Assembly (NCBI GenBank): GCA_030248225.1
Contig: JASANE010028245.1
Location: 1-64,000 of the forward strand
From: Trileptium ribeirensis
Lineage: Eukaryota > Nematoda > Enoplea > Enoplida > Thoracostomopsidae
Reading direction: 5' to 3'
DNA: 64,000 nucleotides
A model generated the notes under the pieces. It was not told the DNA's origin, did no database searches, and saw nothing but the letters and a program-made list of their open reading frames with translations. Positions within the stretch are counted from its first letter, which is position 1. Every line of letters starts with the position of its first letter. Made by a program: the position numbers and the translations under genes. Of the stretch, positions 1-13,300 are shown in pieces.

Positions 1-1235
1 AGGGATACGGATAAGAGCAATACGTAATTCTGTGATTTTTCTCGTTCAGTTACGTATTGCTTAATAAAAATTCCCAGAAAAAGCATTCTTGTAGCACTTT
101 GTGAAATGACAAAAATGTTCATATAGCTTCTATGCATGTATGTCCTGATTACTGAATTCAGAAGTGCGACGGTATATATACACAGAGACACTTCCGACAT
201 TGGACGTAGCATAATTGCCATTTCAGAAGATATTGATGTTAAAATACTGCCATTTGAGCATAATCGATATTTTACATTATCTTCTACATAATAGTTTAAA
301 AACCGGTAGCCTGAGTTACGTCAAATTCACATAGGCGATGTTCCCATACATAGACCCAATAATATATACGCAAAAATTTTCACTGCGGATATATATGTTA
401 ACAGAGCAGTAAAACGCAAGCGTTCAATTGCGTCAAAAAAAGCATATTTCAGAATATTCGCAATCCGGCCCAATTTTTGCACATGAAAAAAATTGCAAAA
501 ACAAAAACCTGAGCACTCCTCATTTTTCCAGATCATCGAGAGCGATTTTCCCGGATTTTAGCTGTTTTGGCCCGAATTCTAGGATGATTTTTATTGTCAA
601 CGATTTTCCGGCACGTGGACGCCACTTATTCTATTAAAACGTGATATTCATCGTTCGTATAAATAGTTTTCATTCATCCGTGTCAATATTATATTTCAGT
701 TTTACTAAAGCACCAAACTAAGGCTTAAATATATACATTGTCAGGGCACTTTATATATGCTAATAAATGGGTGGGGCGGGAGTTAACTTCTCCTGAGGCT
801 CAAACCCTCCTCGTCCTGAACCGCCGACTTTTCTTACCGATCAAACAACTGCCCCCATAGCTCCGCCGAAGGGAACGCACTAATAGGCGCCGCACCACAC
901 AACCGCCGACCGGCTGATACCACCTGTCTGAGAGCCCAACAGGCCCCCTTAACCTGGCTATCCGTCCTGGGACCTCGGACCTTGAGCATGTATGACCTAC
1001 TTATTTGCAATCTTTATAACCAACAAGTTCTATAACATTATATATTAGGTTATAGAAAATATAGAGAGCTACGAACATAAATAAAATATATTCTGTGCTA
1101 AACATTCGCCAAAAATTACCAGCTATTTCATTGCTTTTCGGAGATTTCCTCAGACTGTTTTTCGCGAATGATTTGCTTTTATTTCTGTCCGTAACTTAGT
1201 TTGTGGCGTTCTGCGTTAGCGCTCGTTTCTTTCAG
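1..1235. other. No gene recognised; intron or flank with one GC-rich block
   Basis: No exon is supported here. The region should be intron upstream of the first visible channel exon. A GC-rich block at about 768-990 stands out from AT-rich surroundings. On the - strand it contains GGTTTGAGCCTC, which resembles a tRNA-type B box, so a tRNA-derived SINE is possible. I could not find a convincing A box or poly-A tail. The channel TM1 exon was looked for and not seen. Confidence 0.4.
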
Positions 1236-1347
1236 GCTAATCCAAACGTATAAACCGCAAAACGTGACCGAGCTCTATCAGCTAATTTCATTAGAACTGG
1301 CCAACAAATCAAAAACTCCTGTACTGATACCGGATGATTACACCAAG
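1236..1347 (+). CDS. DEG/ENaC exon, proximal extracellular segment
   Basis: A polypyrimidine tract with AG precedes 1236, and a strong GTAAGT donor follows AAG at 1347. Only one frame is open, giving 37 residues that include QNVTELYQLI and end in IPDDYTK. The composition fits the stretch just after TM1 in ASIC-type channels (finger/palm region). The exon needs two bases from the previous exon and ends in phase 0. The family shows little conservation here, so assignment rests mainly on position and splice sites. Confidence 0.65.
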
Positions 1348-4300
1348 GTAAGTGGTTCGGTTGCTCGAGCTAGTTACCGCGTTTTCGTTTTTGCAATAGC
1401 TTTAAAGCTTACACAATGGCAGAGTACATCAGATAATAGGTTAGTAGGACGGATCACAATTAAGAATCACGCACTTTTTTACGTGAGCTGTATTTATTGG
1501 ACACATCCCAGTCAATACAAACATAGACTCGCAACTTCGAACGATGCTGTTACAAACTCAGGCCCTGAACTGATTTCATTAAAAACGCACACAGACATGA
1601 CTCTTCTAACGCGAAAAATCAGTCATTCATGCGACATGGACGGAGTAAGTATTTCTTTCCGTGTATATATTATCAAATTTACATATTAGTAAAATATTAA
1701 AAATATAGTTTTCTTGTAAAAATCATCCATTCAATTCCACATCGCTGCCGGAATACTAATCATTTGGCCAAATCGCCCAAGCCCAAAAAATAAGCGAGGT
1801 TATAATACTATGTTATACTGAAATCACTTTCACCTAATAGCCGAAAATTTCCCTGGTCTCTTTTCGGGGAAAGAATTTTGGGTAGCCCACGACTTCATAT
1901 GGGTCGAGCCGCGTTAACATGGAGGTTTGGGTCACGAAATCCGTTGCCTGAAAGCAAACGCGCTGCTCCGGCGACTAATAAAAACGCGTCAGTCACCACA
2001 ATGCGCCGTGACTGTGGTGGTTCCCTAAGCAACTTCCACGCATTGCACAGGTTGGGTTTTTGCAAGACTGTGACGAGATACAATGAACATGGAGTGCATA
2101 AACAATAAATTGCGGTCGCTAGGGTAAGGCATAACATGAAGTGATGTATTTTACATGTGATCCCATTAACAGCGCTTTACGACACATAGAAGTCCCACGT
2201 GGCAAACATTGTCATGTCTCACAACTGGTTCACAGCTTTCCATCACTGACCAACTCACTCGAAAAAAAATTTCCATATCTTTCCGCTTTTTTTAAATTAG
2301 CTTAATTATTCGTCTACTGTGTTCGTGACCAACTAACTCGAAAATAAAATTTCCATATCTTTCCGCTTTTTTTAAAATTAGCTTAATTATTCGTCTACTG
2401 TGTTCGTGACCAACTCACTGGAAAATAAAATTTCCATATCTTTCCGCTTTTTTTAAATTAGCTTAATTATTCGTCTACTGTGTTCGTGACCAACTAACTC
2501 GAAAATAAAATTTCCATATCTTTCCGCTTTTTTTAAAATTAGCTTAATTATTCGTCTACTGTGTGTTCGTGCTGTACTACTAAGCCATTTGAGGCTTGTA
2601 ACCAATTGGTAAGTGACGCAACTGGCAGCGATAGACTATTTCTAAGAAACGCAATTAATTAACTATTTAAAAGATGATCATGGTCCAGTCAAGAATTGAA
2701 ACGGGTCAGCCTGACCGCGATCGTCAACATGCACGGTAGGGTCGAAAAATTCGACCCGCTCCCACCTTTAGGTTACATCTCCCTCATGTGTTTTTGTGAG
2801 TGAGAAAAACTATATAGTAAAATCAATTCCATTCCTTAAAAGTTTCTCTTAAACAAAATGCAGCTATATTTATGCTTCAAATAACAATAACAGAGTAGAA
2901 TATAATTTTGGTTATTTTAAACATAAATTACAGGTTTGGAACTATTTAACACTCAGACTCAGTACAGACACTGGTTGCTAGCGAGCTTGGCTTTTAAACC
3001 CAAGTTTTTTTGAAGTATATATATGTAGATAGATACTTTCATTTATTAACACAAAAGCCCGTCATTAGAACAAATGAACTATGTATAATGTATATAATAG
3101 TAACTTTCTTCTACACTCAAAATACCTTCCATGAAATATATATTATATATTAAGGAATGTACCTGGGTTCAGCTCCGGCCCCGGGTCTACAAATTTAACC
3201 CCGGGCCGGGGCAACGTCGAAGCCCCGGTAAAGGTAAAATTTAGGTGCCGGGGCCGGGGCCGGGGTAAAGGTAAAATTTAGCAATATGCTTTCGGAATAT
3301 TCCAGCGACCAAAGATATTGCGACCACCTTTTTTTATAGCCTTTGGCAATGGCAAACCGTTTCCAGAAATTTTACCTAATGCGGCCTCCCACTCCACCTA
3401 CTGTACCGAAAGCGACCACCTGTTCTGAATATCCTGGGGCCTAAAGCCCATTTCTGAGTCTTTATATCCCGACTTTTTGTCAAATGTAGAAAATGACGTG
3501 ATACTGACTTTATGTCATAACCTTGAAGAATAGTTATTAAACAATGATTTGGTTATTGGTATATTTGCATACATGCCAGGGGGTAGAACTCCGTCCACCC
3601 ACGACGTGGTAACCTCCCGGTATCCGGCGAAATTATTGGGGGATCGGTACGGCAGCGAATTTGGTCGCCGGCAACAAATTTTCGTCTGTAAGTTCACCTC
3701 ACTCCACGGGATGGGTTCCGGATTCCCAGGAGGGATATTACTCCTTTCCCGCCTGTCGCCATGTATGTATATGTTGTATATATGCTCTATGTGCGCTGGA
3801 AAATCGAACACACAGTACTTTTCGGCTAGCCCCGGTCCCAGTCCCGGCCCCGGGAGGCTAGCCCCGGTACAACACCAGCAAGTCTACGGAAGAATTATAT
3901 ATAATGATCTTACAGATGTTTTCGTAAAAGTAAAAGAACTATTTCTTACAGAATTACCTGGTATTTTAGAAAAATCTTTAAAATTTCATGGAATAGATTT
4001 TTGAATAAAGCAATATCTTGTGGCGAAAAAATATCACAGAATACTTTTCTTAAGTTTCACGGAGCGTATTTTAAGTGTACACAATATTGTTGGGGGCCGC
4101 CGAAACATTTTTGCTAAAAATCGCCCTTTCTACATTTTCAGGCTCACCTCAGCACCTTTAGTCGGGCCACAGGAACATGCTACAAGATGAATTTTGTCGC
4201 TCCGGGTGCTAAAAATGACGTCATGAATTATTTTATGCTCGCAAACAAAATCTACTACAGTTTGCCGGGGAGTAAGTGTTCAATTACAGCTTTGTAAATT

Positions 4301-7300
4301 CGTTGCAGGAAGAGTCCGTTATAGAAATTATATATACATATATATCTATGACACTCGTTCATACCCATGTACCTCCCCCTATCCGATGATGTGGTCATTA
4401 TTCGGCTTACCCCTTCATTACAGTGGTATCCCGACGGTCCTTTATTAGGTACGTATTTATTGCACTCTCACCCAAAGTTCTTTAGGGGAGTTAGTTACGG
4501 GTCTTCTCGATTAAACTCCCCGCTCCCCCTCCCCAAATTTGTTCAATTCCTAAGATAATTTTGGTACCATTAGACGCAGCTCGACAAGGTGATTCGGAAA
4601 GTATCCATTTTTATGACAAAAATTCTTTTCTATTCTTTCGATTCCCAATGATCCCTTCTTGTTTTTTCTATTTTTTCAGTTCCCAATGGTCCCTTTTTGG
4701 TACCCAAAATTCCCGAAATAAATCTTTCCCGATAAATGGATAATTCTACGTATCGTTTGAACCGTCTTGAAGAGATGAATCGAATGAGTTACCTATATTT
4801 ATGATTTCCTAAACCGAAGCCGTTGTCTAGGCTAAATCGTTAAACCGTGACCCGACTGGGCTGATTTTAGCAAGCATTCGACAGAGAAAAATTTTCTCGA
4901 AAATTTTGTGCACCATAGGGTACCAAAAAATTTTTGTCACAAAAAATGGCTGGAATGGCTACTTTCTGAGTCGAATGGTTCGAATGGTACCAAAATTATC
5001 GCTGTAACTGCAAAATTGAACACATTTAGACTTTGTCACCGCAAAGACCATTAGTTATTCACCCGAGTTCCCTAGGAAGAAGTATCCTCAACTCTGCGAT
5101 ATTGCTTGGGGGAGAGGGTAGTCCAACCCACCGATACTCCCCAAGAAACTTTGGGGCAGCAAATACGCTCCATGAGGACCTTGATGGTGCTTCTACAATC
5201 ATTGGGAGGGATATTTATATAATAACGATCACATCATCGGATAACGGAAAGTAAGTACACGAGTATTACCGAGTACCATTATACTCTTCTATAAAAATTT
5301 TTATACTGCACAGGTTGCAGTAAGTTACATCTGGGCTAAAAATAAATATTAATCAAAACTTAAGAAAAGTAGGTAGGTAAAATTGGCTGAGACGTGGGCC
5401 ATCGGCGTTCATAAATTTACTCCCTTTAGACAATTGTAACAGCGTGCTTTGGAAAGTGATGCGCTAACCCAGTTTATCGTTTCATTTACGCGCTTTGCCA
5501 AAATTACATACGGAACAGAGGAACACGGAGAGTGTATGCGATCCGCAGCATCCAAACGATCTAGGTACTAACTTCAGCGTTGCAGCAAATTTTTGCACAA
5601 AATTTTACGAAATACACCTTAAATTGTTGAATACTTTATGCAAAGACACTTTGAGTATCGGGATGTAAATAATTCGCCTGCCAAAGTATACAACCTCAAG
5701 AGATTTTGTGACACGTTAAAACACGGTAAACTAAATCTATACGTATACCAATTGAAATCGTGGAAGCATCTAAGAACGTTCACATCAGCACTGAATAACT
5801 GTACCATAGAACCGGTAACAACGTAAAGTTCTCAGCAATTACGACATTTGGGAAACCGATATTAGGTTCGCAAAATCAAAAAGCACCATCGAAACACATG
5901 GTAAGAGCTCACGAAATCTGGCAACGGCAAGCGACCGAAGACTGTTAAGAAAACTTTCTACATCTTTCACTTTGCAATCGGCTAGAAACCACGATAGTAT
6001 ACACCATGGAAGTGGTCCAGAAATGTCCAGCAATCTCAGGATCATGAAATATGTCAGGTGTATATAAACAAAGGTTACCAATAATTCTGTTGCAGTCATT
6101 CTGCATCATATATGCCAACTGGCAACAGACATACATATATGCCATAATAAAAATACCCAGGAAACGACTTTTTACCCCGCTAAACCTCAAAAACCTCCAC
6201 TAATATGGGCTCTCCATTCGCTGAAAATTTTGCCAGGGGCATGAACCGCGGGGCCTGGTTACGACCCGGGAGGTGCCTAATTTTGCTAGGGTGAATTTTG
6301 CTAAGAGAAAAACTTAAATCGTTGAAATTTCCGCGCAAAACGTTGTCTCTAGCTACAGTACCATACAAGATTTTACGAAATTTATCCGAAACAATGTCCT
6401 CACGATGCGTTTTTCAATAAAATTCAATTTACTAATGTTTCATTGCATTTTGTTCCCAGGCAGCGCACGATCTTGTAAATTCTGAAGATGTGTGGCACTG
6501 AAGTACTCGTATTTGTTGTGTCCAAAGACGTTTAGTGTAGCAGCTGGCAGACTATTTGACAAACCGGAAGCAGTCTCTGACGGCGCGCGTTAACCTCCTC
6601 TGCCCTCTGGATCCGCCAATGTTGCCAGGTTACACAGATATGGCTTATGAACATTCAATCAAGATAGCGAATGTTTCTTATGAACGCCATAGAGTCGCCC
6701 AATAATTTTTTACTATGACGATTTTATAGAATTGTCTTTTTTTCTTAATAGTTACATGCAAATCATCGCTGATGCCGCAAAAGACCGGCAACTACTGGGC
6801 TCAGAAAACGTTCGACGTTGTTCTTATCGGTGGCGACGCAGACGCGATGTACTCGGAGAACAACTACGCAATTTTGCCCGATAAAAGCTTTAGCTTCAAA
6901 ATTCGAGCAAGTAAGTTCGGACATGGAAGAACAGAAAGTACCTGAGGTGGTCGTTGTCTAGTTAATGTGGGAAAGCTCCTAGATGAACTGGGAAATACCA
7001 AGGTAATGCATATGTGAGAGGTACGTAAAATACGTATAACTGAACTACTGACCGTAATTTCAGATGTATATATAGTAAAGGAAAACTTGGCGATTTTTCG
7101 CCAACAGACAAAAATGCAGGCTTCTTAGACAAATAGGAATAACAAAACAAGGAAATAAATTCGCTAGTTGTTTAGCCGCGCAGGTAAATACTTGAGGACT
7201 TGAGTGGGATGAAGTTGGAGAAAACCTGAGAAACCGAAATACATGAAAGGTCTTATCAACCCGGTACCTGTTACCTAAAAAGAACAACTAAAGGGGGTAA

Positions 7301-10300
7301 GCCGAAAACCGACCATGAACCAGACCTGAAGTACACTGACCATGACCGAGTCTTATATCTTTCTACAAAATTTATTTACAATGAACTCTTTGTAAATCTG
7401 TAAACTGCTTGACGGCTGACATTTTAAATAACATGCGGAACACACAGTGTAAATCTCGGTACCTGTTACCTGTTATATAACCCGGCTTTGTAAATCTGTA
7501 AACTGCTTGACGGCTGACATTTTAAATAACATGCGGAACACACAGTGTAAATCTCGGTACCTGTTACCTGTTATATAACCCGGCTTTGTAAATCTGTAAA
7601 CTGCATGACGGCTGACATTTTAAATAACATGCGGAACACACAGTGTAAATCTCGGTACCTGTTACCTGTTATATAACCCGGCTTTGTAAATCTGTAAACT
7701 GCATGACGGCTGACATTTTAAATAACATGCGGAACACACAGTGTAAATCTCGGTACCTGTTACCTGTTATATAACCCGGCTTTGTAAATCTGTAAACTGC
7801 TTGACGGCTGACATTGTAAATAACATGCGGAACACACAGTGTAAATCTCGGTACCTGTTACCTGTTATATAACCCGGCTTTGTAAATCTGTAAACTGCAT
7901 GACGGCTGACATTTTAAATAACATGCGGAACACACAGTGTAAATCTCGGTACCTGTTACCTGTTATATAACCCGGCTTTGTAAATCTGTAAACTGCATGA
8001 CGGCTGACATTTTAAATAACATGCGGAACACACAGTGTAAATCTCGGTACCTGTTACCTGTTATATAACCCGGCTTTGTAAATCTGTAAACTGCTTGACG
8101 GCTGACATTTTAAATAACATGCGGAACACACAGTGTAAATCTCGGTACCTGTTACCTGTTATATAACCCGGCTTTGTAAATCTGTAAACTGCTTGACGGC
8201 TGACATTTTAAATAACATGCGGAACACACAGTGTAAATCTCGGTACCCCCCCCTGTTACCTGTTATATAACCCGGCTTTGTAAATCTGTAAACTGCATGA
8301 CGGCTGACATTTTAAATAACATGCGGAACACACAGTGTAAATCTCGGTACCTGTTACCTGTTATATAACCCGGCTTTGTAAATCTGTAAACTGCATGACG
8401 GCTGACATTTTAAATAACATGCGGAACACACAGTGTAAATCTCGGTACCTGTTACCTGTTATATAACCCGGCTTTGTAAATCTGTAAACTGCATGACGGC
8501 TGACATTTTAAATAACATGCGGAACACACAGTGTAAATCTCGGTACCTGTTACCTGTTATATAACCCGGCTTTGTAAATCTGTAAACTGCATGACGGCTG
8601 ACATTTTAAATAACATGCGGAACACACAGTGTAAATCTCGGTACCTGTTACCTGTTATATAACCCGGCTTTGTATGTAACGCTGACGGCCATAACCGGCC
8701 CAAACCGGCCGCCTTTACCCGAAATCTGTAAACTGCTTGACGGCTGACATTTTAAATAACATGCGGAACACACAGTGTAAATCTCGGTACCTGTTACCTG
8801 TTATATAACCCGGCTTTGTAAATCTGTAAACTGCATGACGGCTGACATTTTAAATAACATGCGGAACACACAGTGTAAATCTCGGTACCTGTTACCTGTT
8901 ATATAACCCGGCTTTGTAAATCTGTAAACTGCTTGACGGCTGACATTTTATATATGCGGCCTGTGTTCCCTTCTGTTTTTCCGCTTTATAAATCTGTAAA
9001 CTGCATGACGGCTGACATTTTAAATAACATGCGGAACACACAGTGTAAATCTCGGTACCTGTTACCTGTTATATAACCCGGCTTTGTAAATCTGTAAACT
9101 GCATGACGGCTGACATTTTAAATAACATGCGGAACACACAGTGTAAATCTCGGTACCTGTTACCTGTTATATAACCCGGCTTTGTAAATCTGTAAACTGC
9201 ATGACGGCTGACATTTTAAATAACATGCGGAACACACAGTGTAAATCTCGGTACCTGTTACCTGTTATATAACCCGGCTTTGTAATCTGTAACCCCCCCC
9301 CCCCCCCCCCCCCCCAAACCCCCCCCCCCCCCCCCCCCCCCCCCCTACCTGTTCCTCTGTAACCCTGCTTTGTAAATCTGTAAACTGCATGACGGCTGAT
9401 ATTTTAAATAACATGCGGAACACAGTGTAATCTCGGTACCTGTTACCTGTTATATAACCCGGCTTTGTAAATCTGTAAACTGCTTGACGGCTGACATTTT
9501 AAATAACATGCGGAACACACAGTGTAAATCTCGGTACCTGTTACCTGTTATATAACCCGGCTTTGTAAATCTGTAAACTGCATGACGGCTGACATTTTAA
9601 ATAACATGCGGAACACACAGTGTAAATCTCGGTACCTGTTACCTGTTATATAACCCGGCTTTGTAAATCTGTAAACTGCATGACGGCTGACATTTTAAAT
9701 AACATGCGGAACACACAGTGTAAATCTCGGTACCTGTTACCTGTTATATAACCCGGCTTTGTAAATCTGTAAACTGCTTGACGGCTGACATTTTAAATAA
9801 CATGCGGAACACACAGTGTAAATCTCGGTACCTGTTACCTGTTATATAACCCGGCTTTGTAAATCTGTAAACTGCTTGACGGCTGACATTTTAAATAACA
9901 TGCGGAACACACAGTGTAAATCTCGGTACCTGTTACCTGTTATATAACCCGGCTTTGTAAATCTGTAAACTGCATGACGGCTGACATTTTAAATAACATG
10001 CGGAACACACAGTGTAAATCTCGGTACCTGTTACCTGTTATATAACCCGGCTTTGTAAATCTGTAAACTGCTTGACGGCTGACATTGTAAATAACATTCG
10101 GAACACATATTGCAAATCATAATATATATCAGAATAAATCTTAAACTACGCAAATTTTTAGAATTGTACAAAGTACAATAATTTTTTTTCTAATTTATCA
10201 AATTTTTAAACTTCAAATCATGGCATAAACATTGCATGGCTCGAAATTTGTGTAGAAATTTGCAGGAAACACAATATATCCTTTTAAATCATATATATAC

Positions 10301-13300
10301 CATGCTTAGTAGATAATATATATACATATGATGGAATAATCGGAATTCCGGTTCGGGCGAAAATCGTATTACGGTTGTGGTTCCGGCAAAAGACAAAAAC
10401 CATACCGAAACCGGAATTCTGGTTTAAAAATTCCCTCATTTTTGCTTCATCAATGGCCCAGACATATGTAATATATATATATGTATAGAATGATCAAGTT
10501 CCAATACAACCAAGGAAAACAAAAGATTAACTCAGCAATTTGCCATGTGAAACGTAAGTAGGGCACACAATTTCTGTATAAATTTTTCATCTTAACCAGG
10601 TGATTGTTAACAAAACAAAGCCAGGTCGATGTTTGTAGCAGCTATTTTACACATTCAGGAGTCTGTGGGGTATGTTAGAATTAGTCCAACTCGATAACAG
10701 GGTACGGATTATTTTTAGAAGTATATACTTAGCTGTAAGCTTGGCTAACATAAATTGCGCCAAGCACCACCAGTCAGTGCAATTGCGAACATTGTAAATC
10801 AGTCAACATTGAAGTAAAGTAACATATCTGCAACGCAGCCAGGACCTGCGTTCTTCGTAATGGGCTATATTTATTGAAACTGTGCGACCAATATAATAGT
10901 TTGTCCCACTGATAGAATTCTGATGAGAACGTTATCATCATTATCATCTAGCTGACGGGCACTGGTTGCCCATCGGTATCTTAAACAATGTCTCTGACCA
11001 CTGATAAAAAAATTATAGTATACATTTCTTTTTCTTTTAGTACAATATAAACCTATAATTTCAAGTTGCCTACAGAATAACATGTAACAAACGTATGTGT
11101 AGTAAAGAGAGGCGATTGGAGACAGCGAAAGTGTATAATCTACGCCCATGCAAGCATGTTTAGGTACAAGCACATTCAGTTTAACGCAATTTATGCTTAT
11201 GAAAGGCATTTTTTAATCTGGGGGTCCAAAAACCAACACATTGCATCGATAAATAACATTATCAGGTTCCTAAGTGTTGCCAAAGTTCCAAAGGGACAAT
11301 AATGCCATCGCAATACATTAAGTTTAATGTAAAAGTTATTTTTAATACATTTTAAATCCACTGTACCTTCATTTTCTTTCTTCATCCGTTTTACTATATA
11401 TAAGTTTCGAAGACCAGGTTCCGGTTCCAGTTTAAATGGACGGTTCCGCTTATTCCCTCATATTTATGTCGTAAAATAAAGAAGATACGTAAACAGAAAA
11501 TAAAATTACAGTAGCTATTTCTAAAAAAACTCAAAATTTACATTTCACATATATTATTCAGTCAATCTTAAAAATGCTGGTACATAATGCATTGTTTTGA
11601 TTTTATTACAGCCGAACACAGCTACCCGAAAGCCGACAGCGAACGTAATTGCGGAACCAATAGCGATACCGAGCAACTCGACTGCTTCAATCGATGCCGC
11701 GCTGAATTCATCTATCGAACGTTTGGATGTCACTTCTATTTTGGGGTAAATCGACTTTTAACTCCACGAAACTAGCTTCGGATGAGTAATTATTCTACGG
11801 GGCAAAAAAATGTATTCGCGATAAAATCCAAAAATTAATTCGTCGATTTTAATGTCGATTGCCAAGTATTTAAAGGTCCAACAAAGCTATTGTTATTTCA
11901 GACATTGACAGTTGCCAAGTAATGACCTATAACTACTGCTCTGTCGGTAGAGAATCGAAGCAAAATTGAAATATTTGTATTTATTTATAAATGCGTCAAG
12001 TTTTGATGTAACTTTCTTAACTTCCAGTTACTACATTTCTGACGTAATTAGATCTTACTTGTGACTACGACTACAAAAGATAAAAAAAATTACGCGAACA
12101 AAAAACTGTGTCTAGGCGTATATGCCTACGCCATAATCCTGAAATGCTAGTGTCGTTCCATCCATGTGCCGTAATAGATCGTAACGTAAAAATGAACCGT
12201 GGAATGGTTCGATGCGCCCTCGTAGTAAACCATGAAAGAACGCGAAAAACTACTAAATCTAATAATAACTAGAGAGTTGGGTATTTCATAACTACTGTGC
12301 TATGTTGATTTCGTGCCATTACATCAAAATCTCCAACGTGTGTGATATATTCTATATGGTGACTCCAATTATTTAAAATACTAAACAAACATCGTGATAT
12401 TGAAATATTGTACGCGGGCAAAGGATTGGCCGGCTCGGCGACTATAATCACGCTGCTCACAAGGTTCAACGAAAATCGGTGGTTTCCAATTATCTGATCC
12501 AAATTTTAGTAACACCCATCAATAACGAACATCATGATATTGAAATATTGTACGTAGGCAAACGATTGACCGGCTCGGCGACTATAATCACCGCTGCTCA
12601 CAAGGTTCAACGAAAATCGGTGGTTTCCAATTATCTGATCCAAATTTTAGTAACACCCATCAATTTCTGTATTACAATTAACCGTAGTCTACTGCGATAG
12701 CTTTTTCTGTTCTAATTAACCTAGAGAGCATTGGTCAGCGTGAAAATCCAGGTTTTTTCATTATACTACAATATTTTTTGGTAATTAAAAAAATAGATAA
12801 AAGTTAGAAGCTAACAGTTGCCCATTCCGTAACCCTAATCGTTTACGTTAGAAAGGATCGATTACAAATAAAACCATACGAAACGAAATAGATAAAAGTT
12901 AGAAGCTAACAGTTGCCCATTCCGTAACCCTAATCGTTTACGTTAGAAAGGATCGATTACAAATAAAACCATACGAAACGAAATAGATAAAAGTTAGAAG
13001 CTAACAGTTGCCCATTCCGTAACCCTAATCGTTTACGTTAGAAAGGAGATCGATTACAAATAAAACCATACGAAACGCGTTAGAAAATTAATAACACATT
13101 TCCTGCTGTATAAATTCACTTGTTCCAGAACTGACAATATTAATATTAAATTTTTCGAAAAATGCAAGAAATTTCAGTAGCTTGGGTTTCCCGGCTTTTC
13201 GTTTAAATTGACACAATTTTTTCTCCATTTTTTAGGCTTTTAGACAAATGTCCGGCTTATCTGGCCACTCCACGCAAGGACCCCCAGGACTGTCGTGGTC

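Larger units (their letters stand above)
1645..4141 (+). other. Channel intron with tandem repeat and GC-rich inverted element
   Basis: This intron of about 2.5 kb holds a four-copy 80-bp tandem repeat (2248-2570), a short palindrome GGGTCGAAAAATTCGACCC near 2729, and a 0.7-kb segment with GC-rich ends (3172-3874). An open segment at 3875-4003, plus strand, ends in a stop overlapping AATAAA, but matches nothing I recognise. Confidence 0.5.
6911..11611 (+). other. Channel intron dominated by satellite
   Basis: A 4.7-kb intron, more than half of it the 98-bp satellite at 7391-10098. The remainder holds short palindromic CCGGAATTCC-type sequence near 10338-10430 and otherwise nothing recognised. 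Confidence 0.6.

Noticed and set aside
12479..12700. Frame containing TGSATIITAAHKV, reminiscent of the trypsin His motif TAAHC
   Set aside because: No Asp or Ser motifs, no Cys after the His, a broken frame in the sister repeat copy, and an intronic position.
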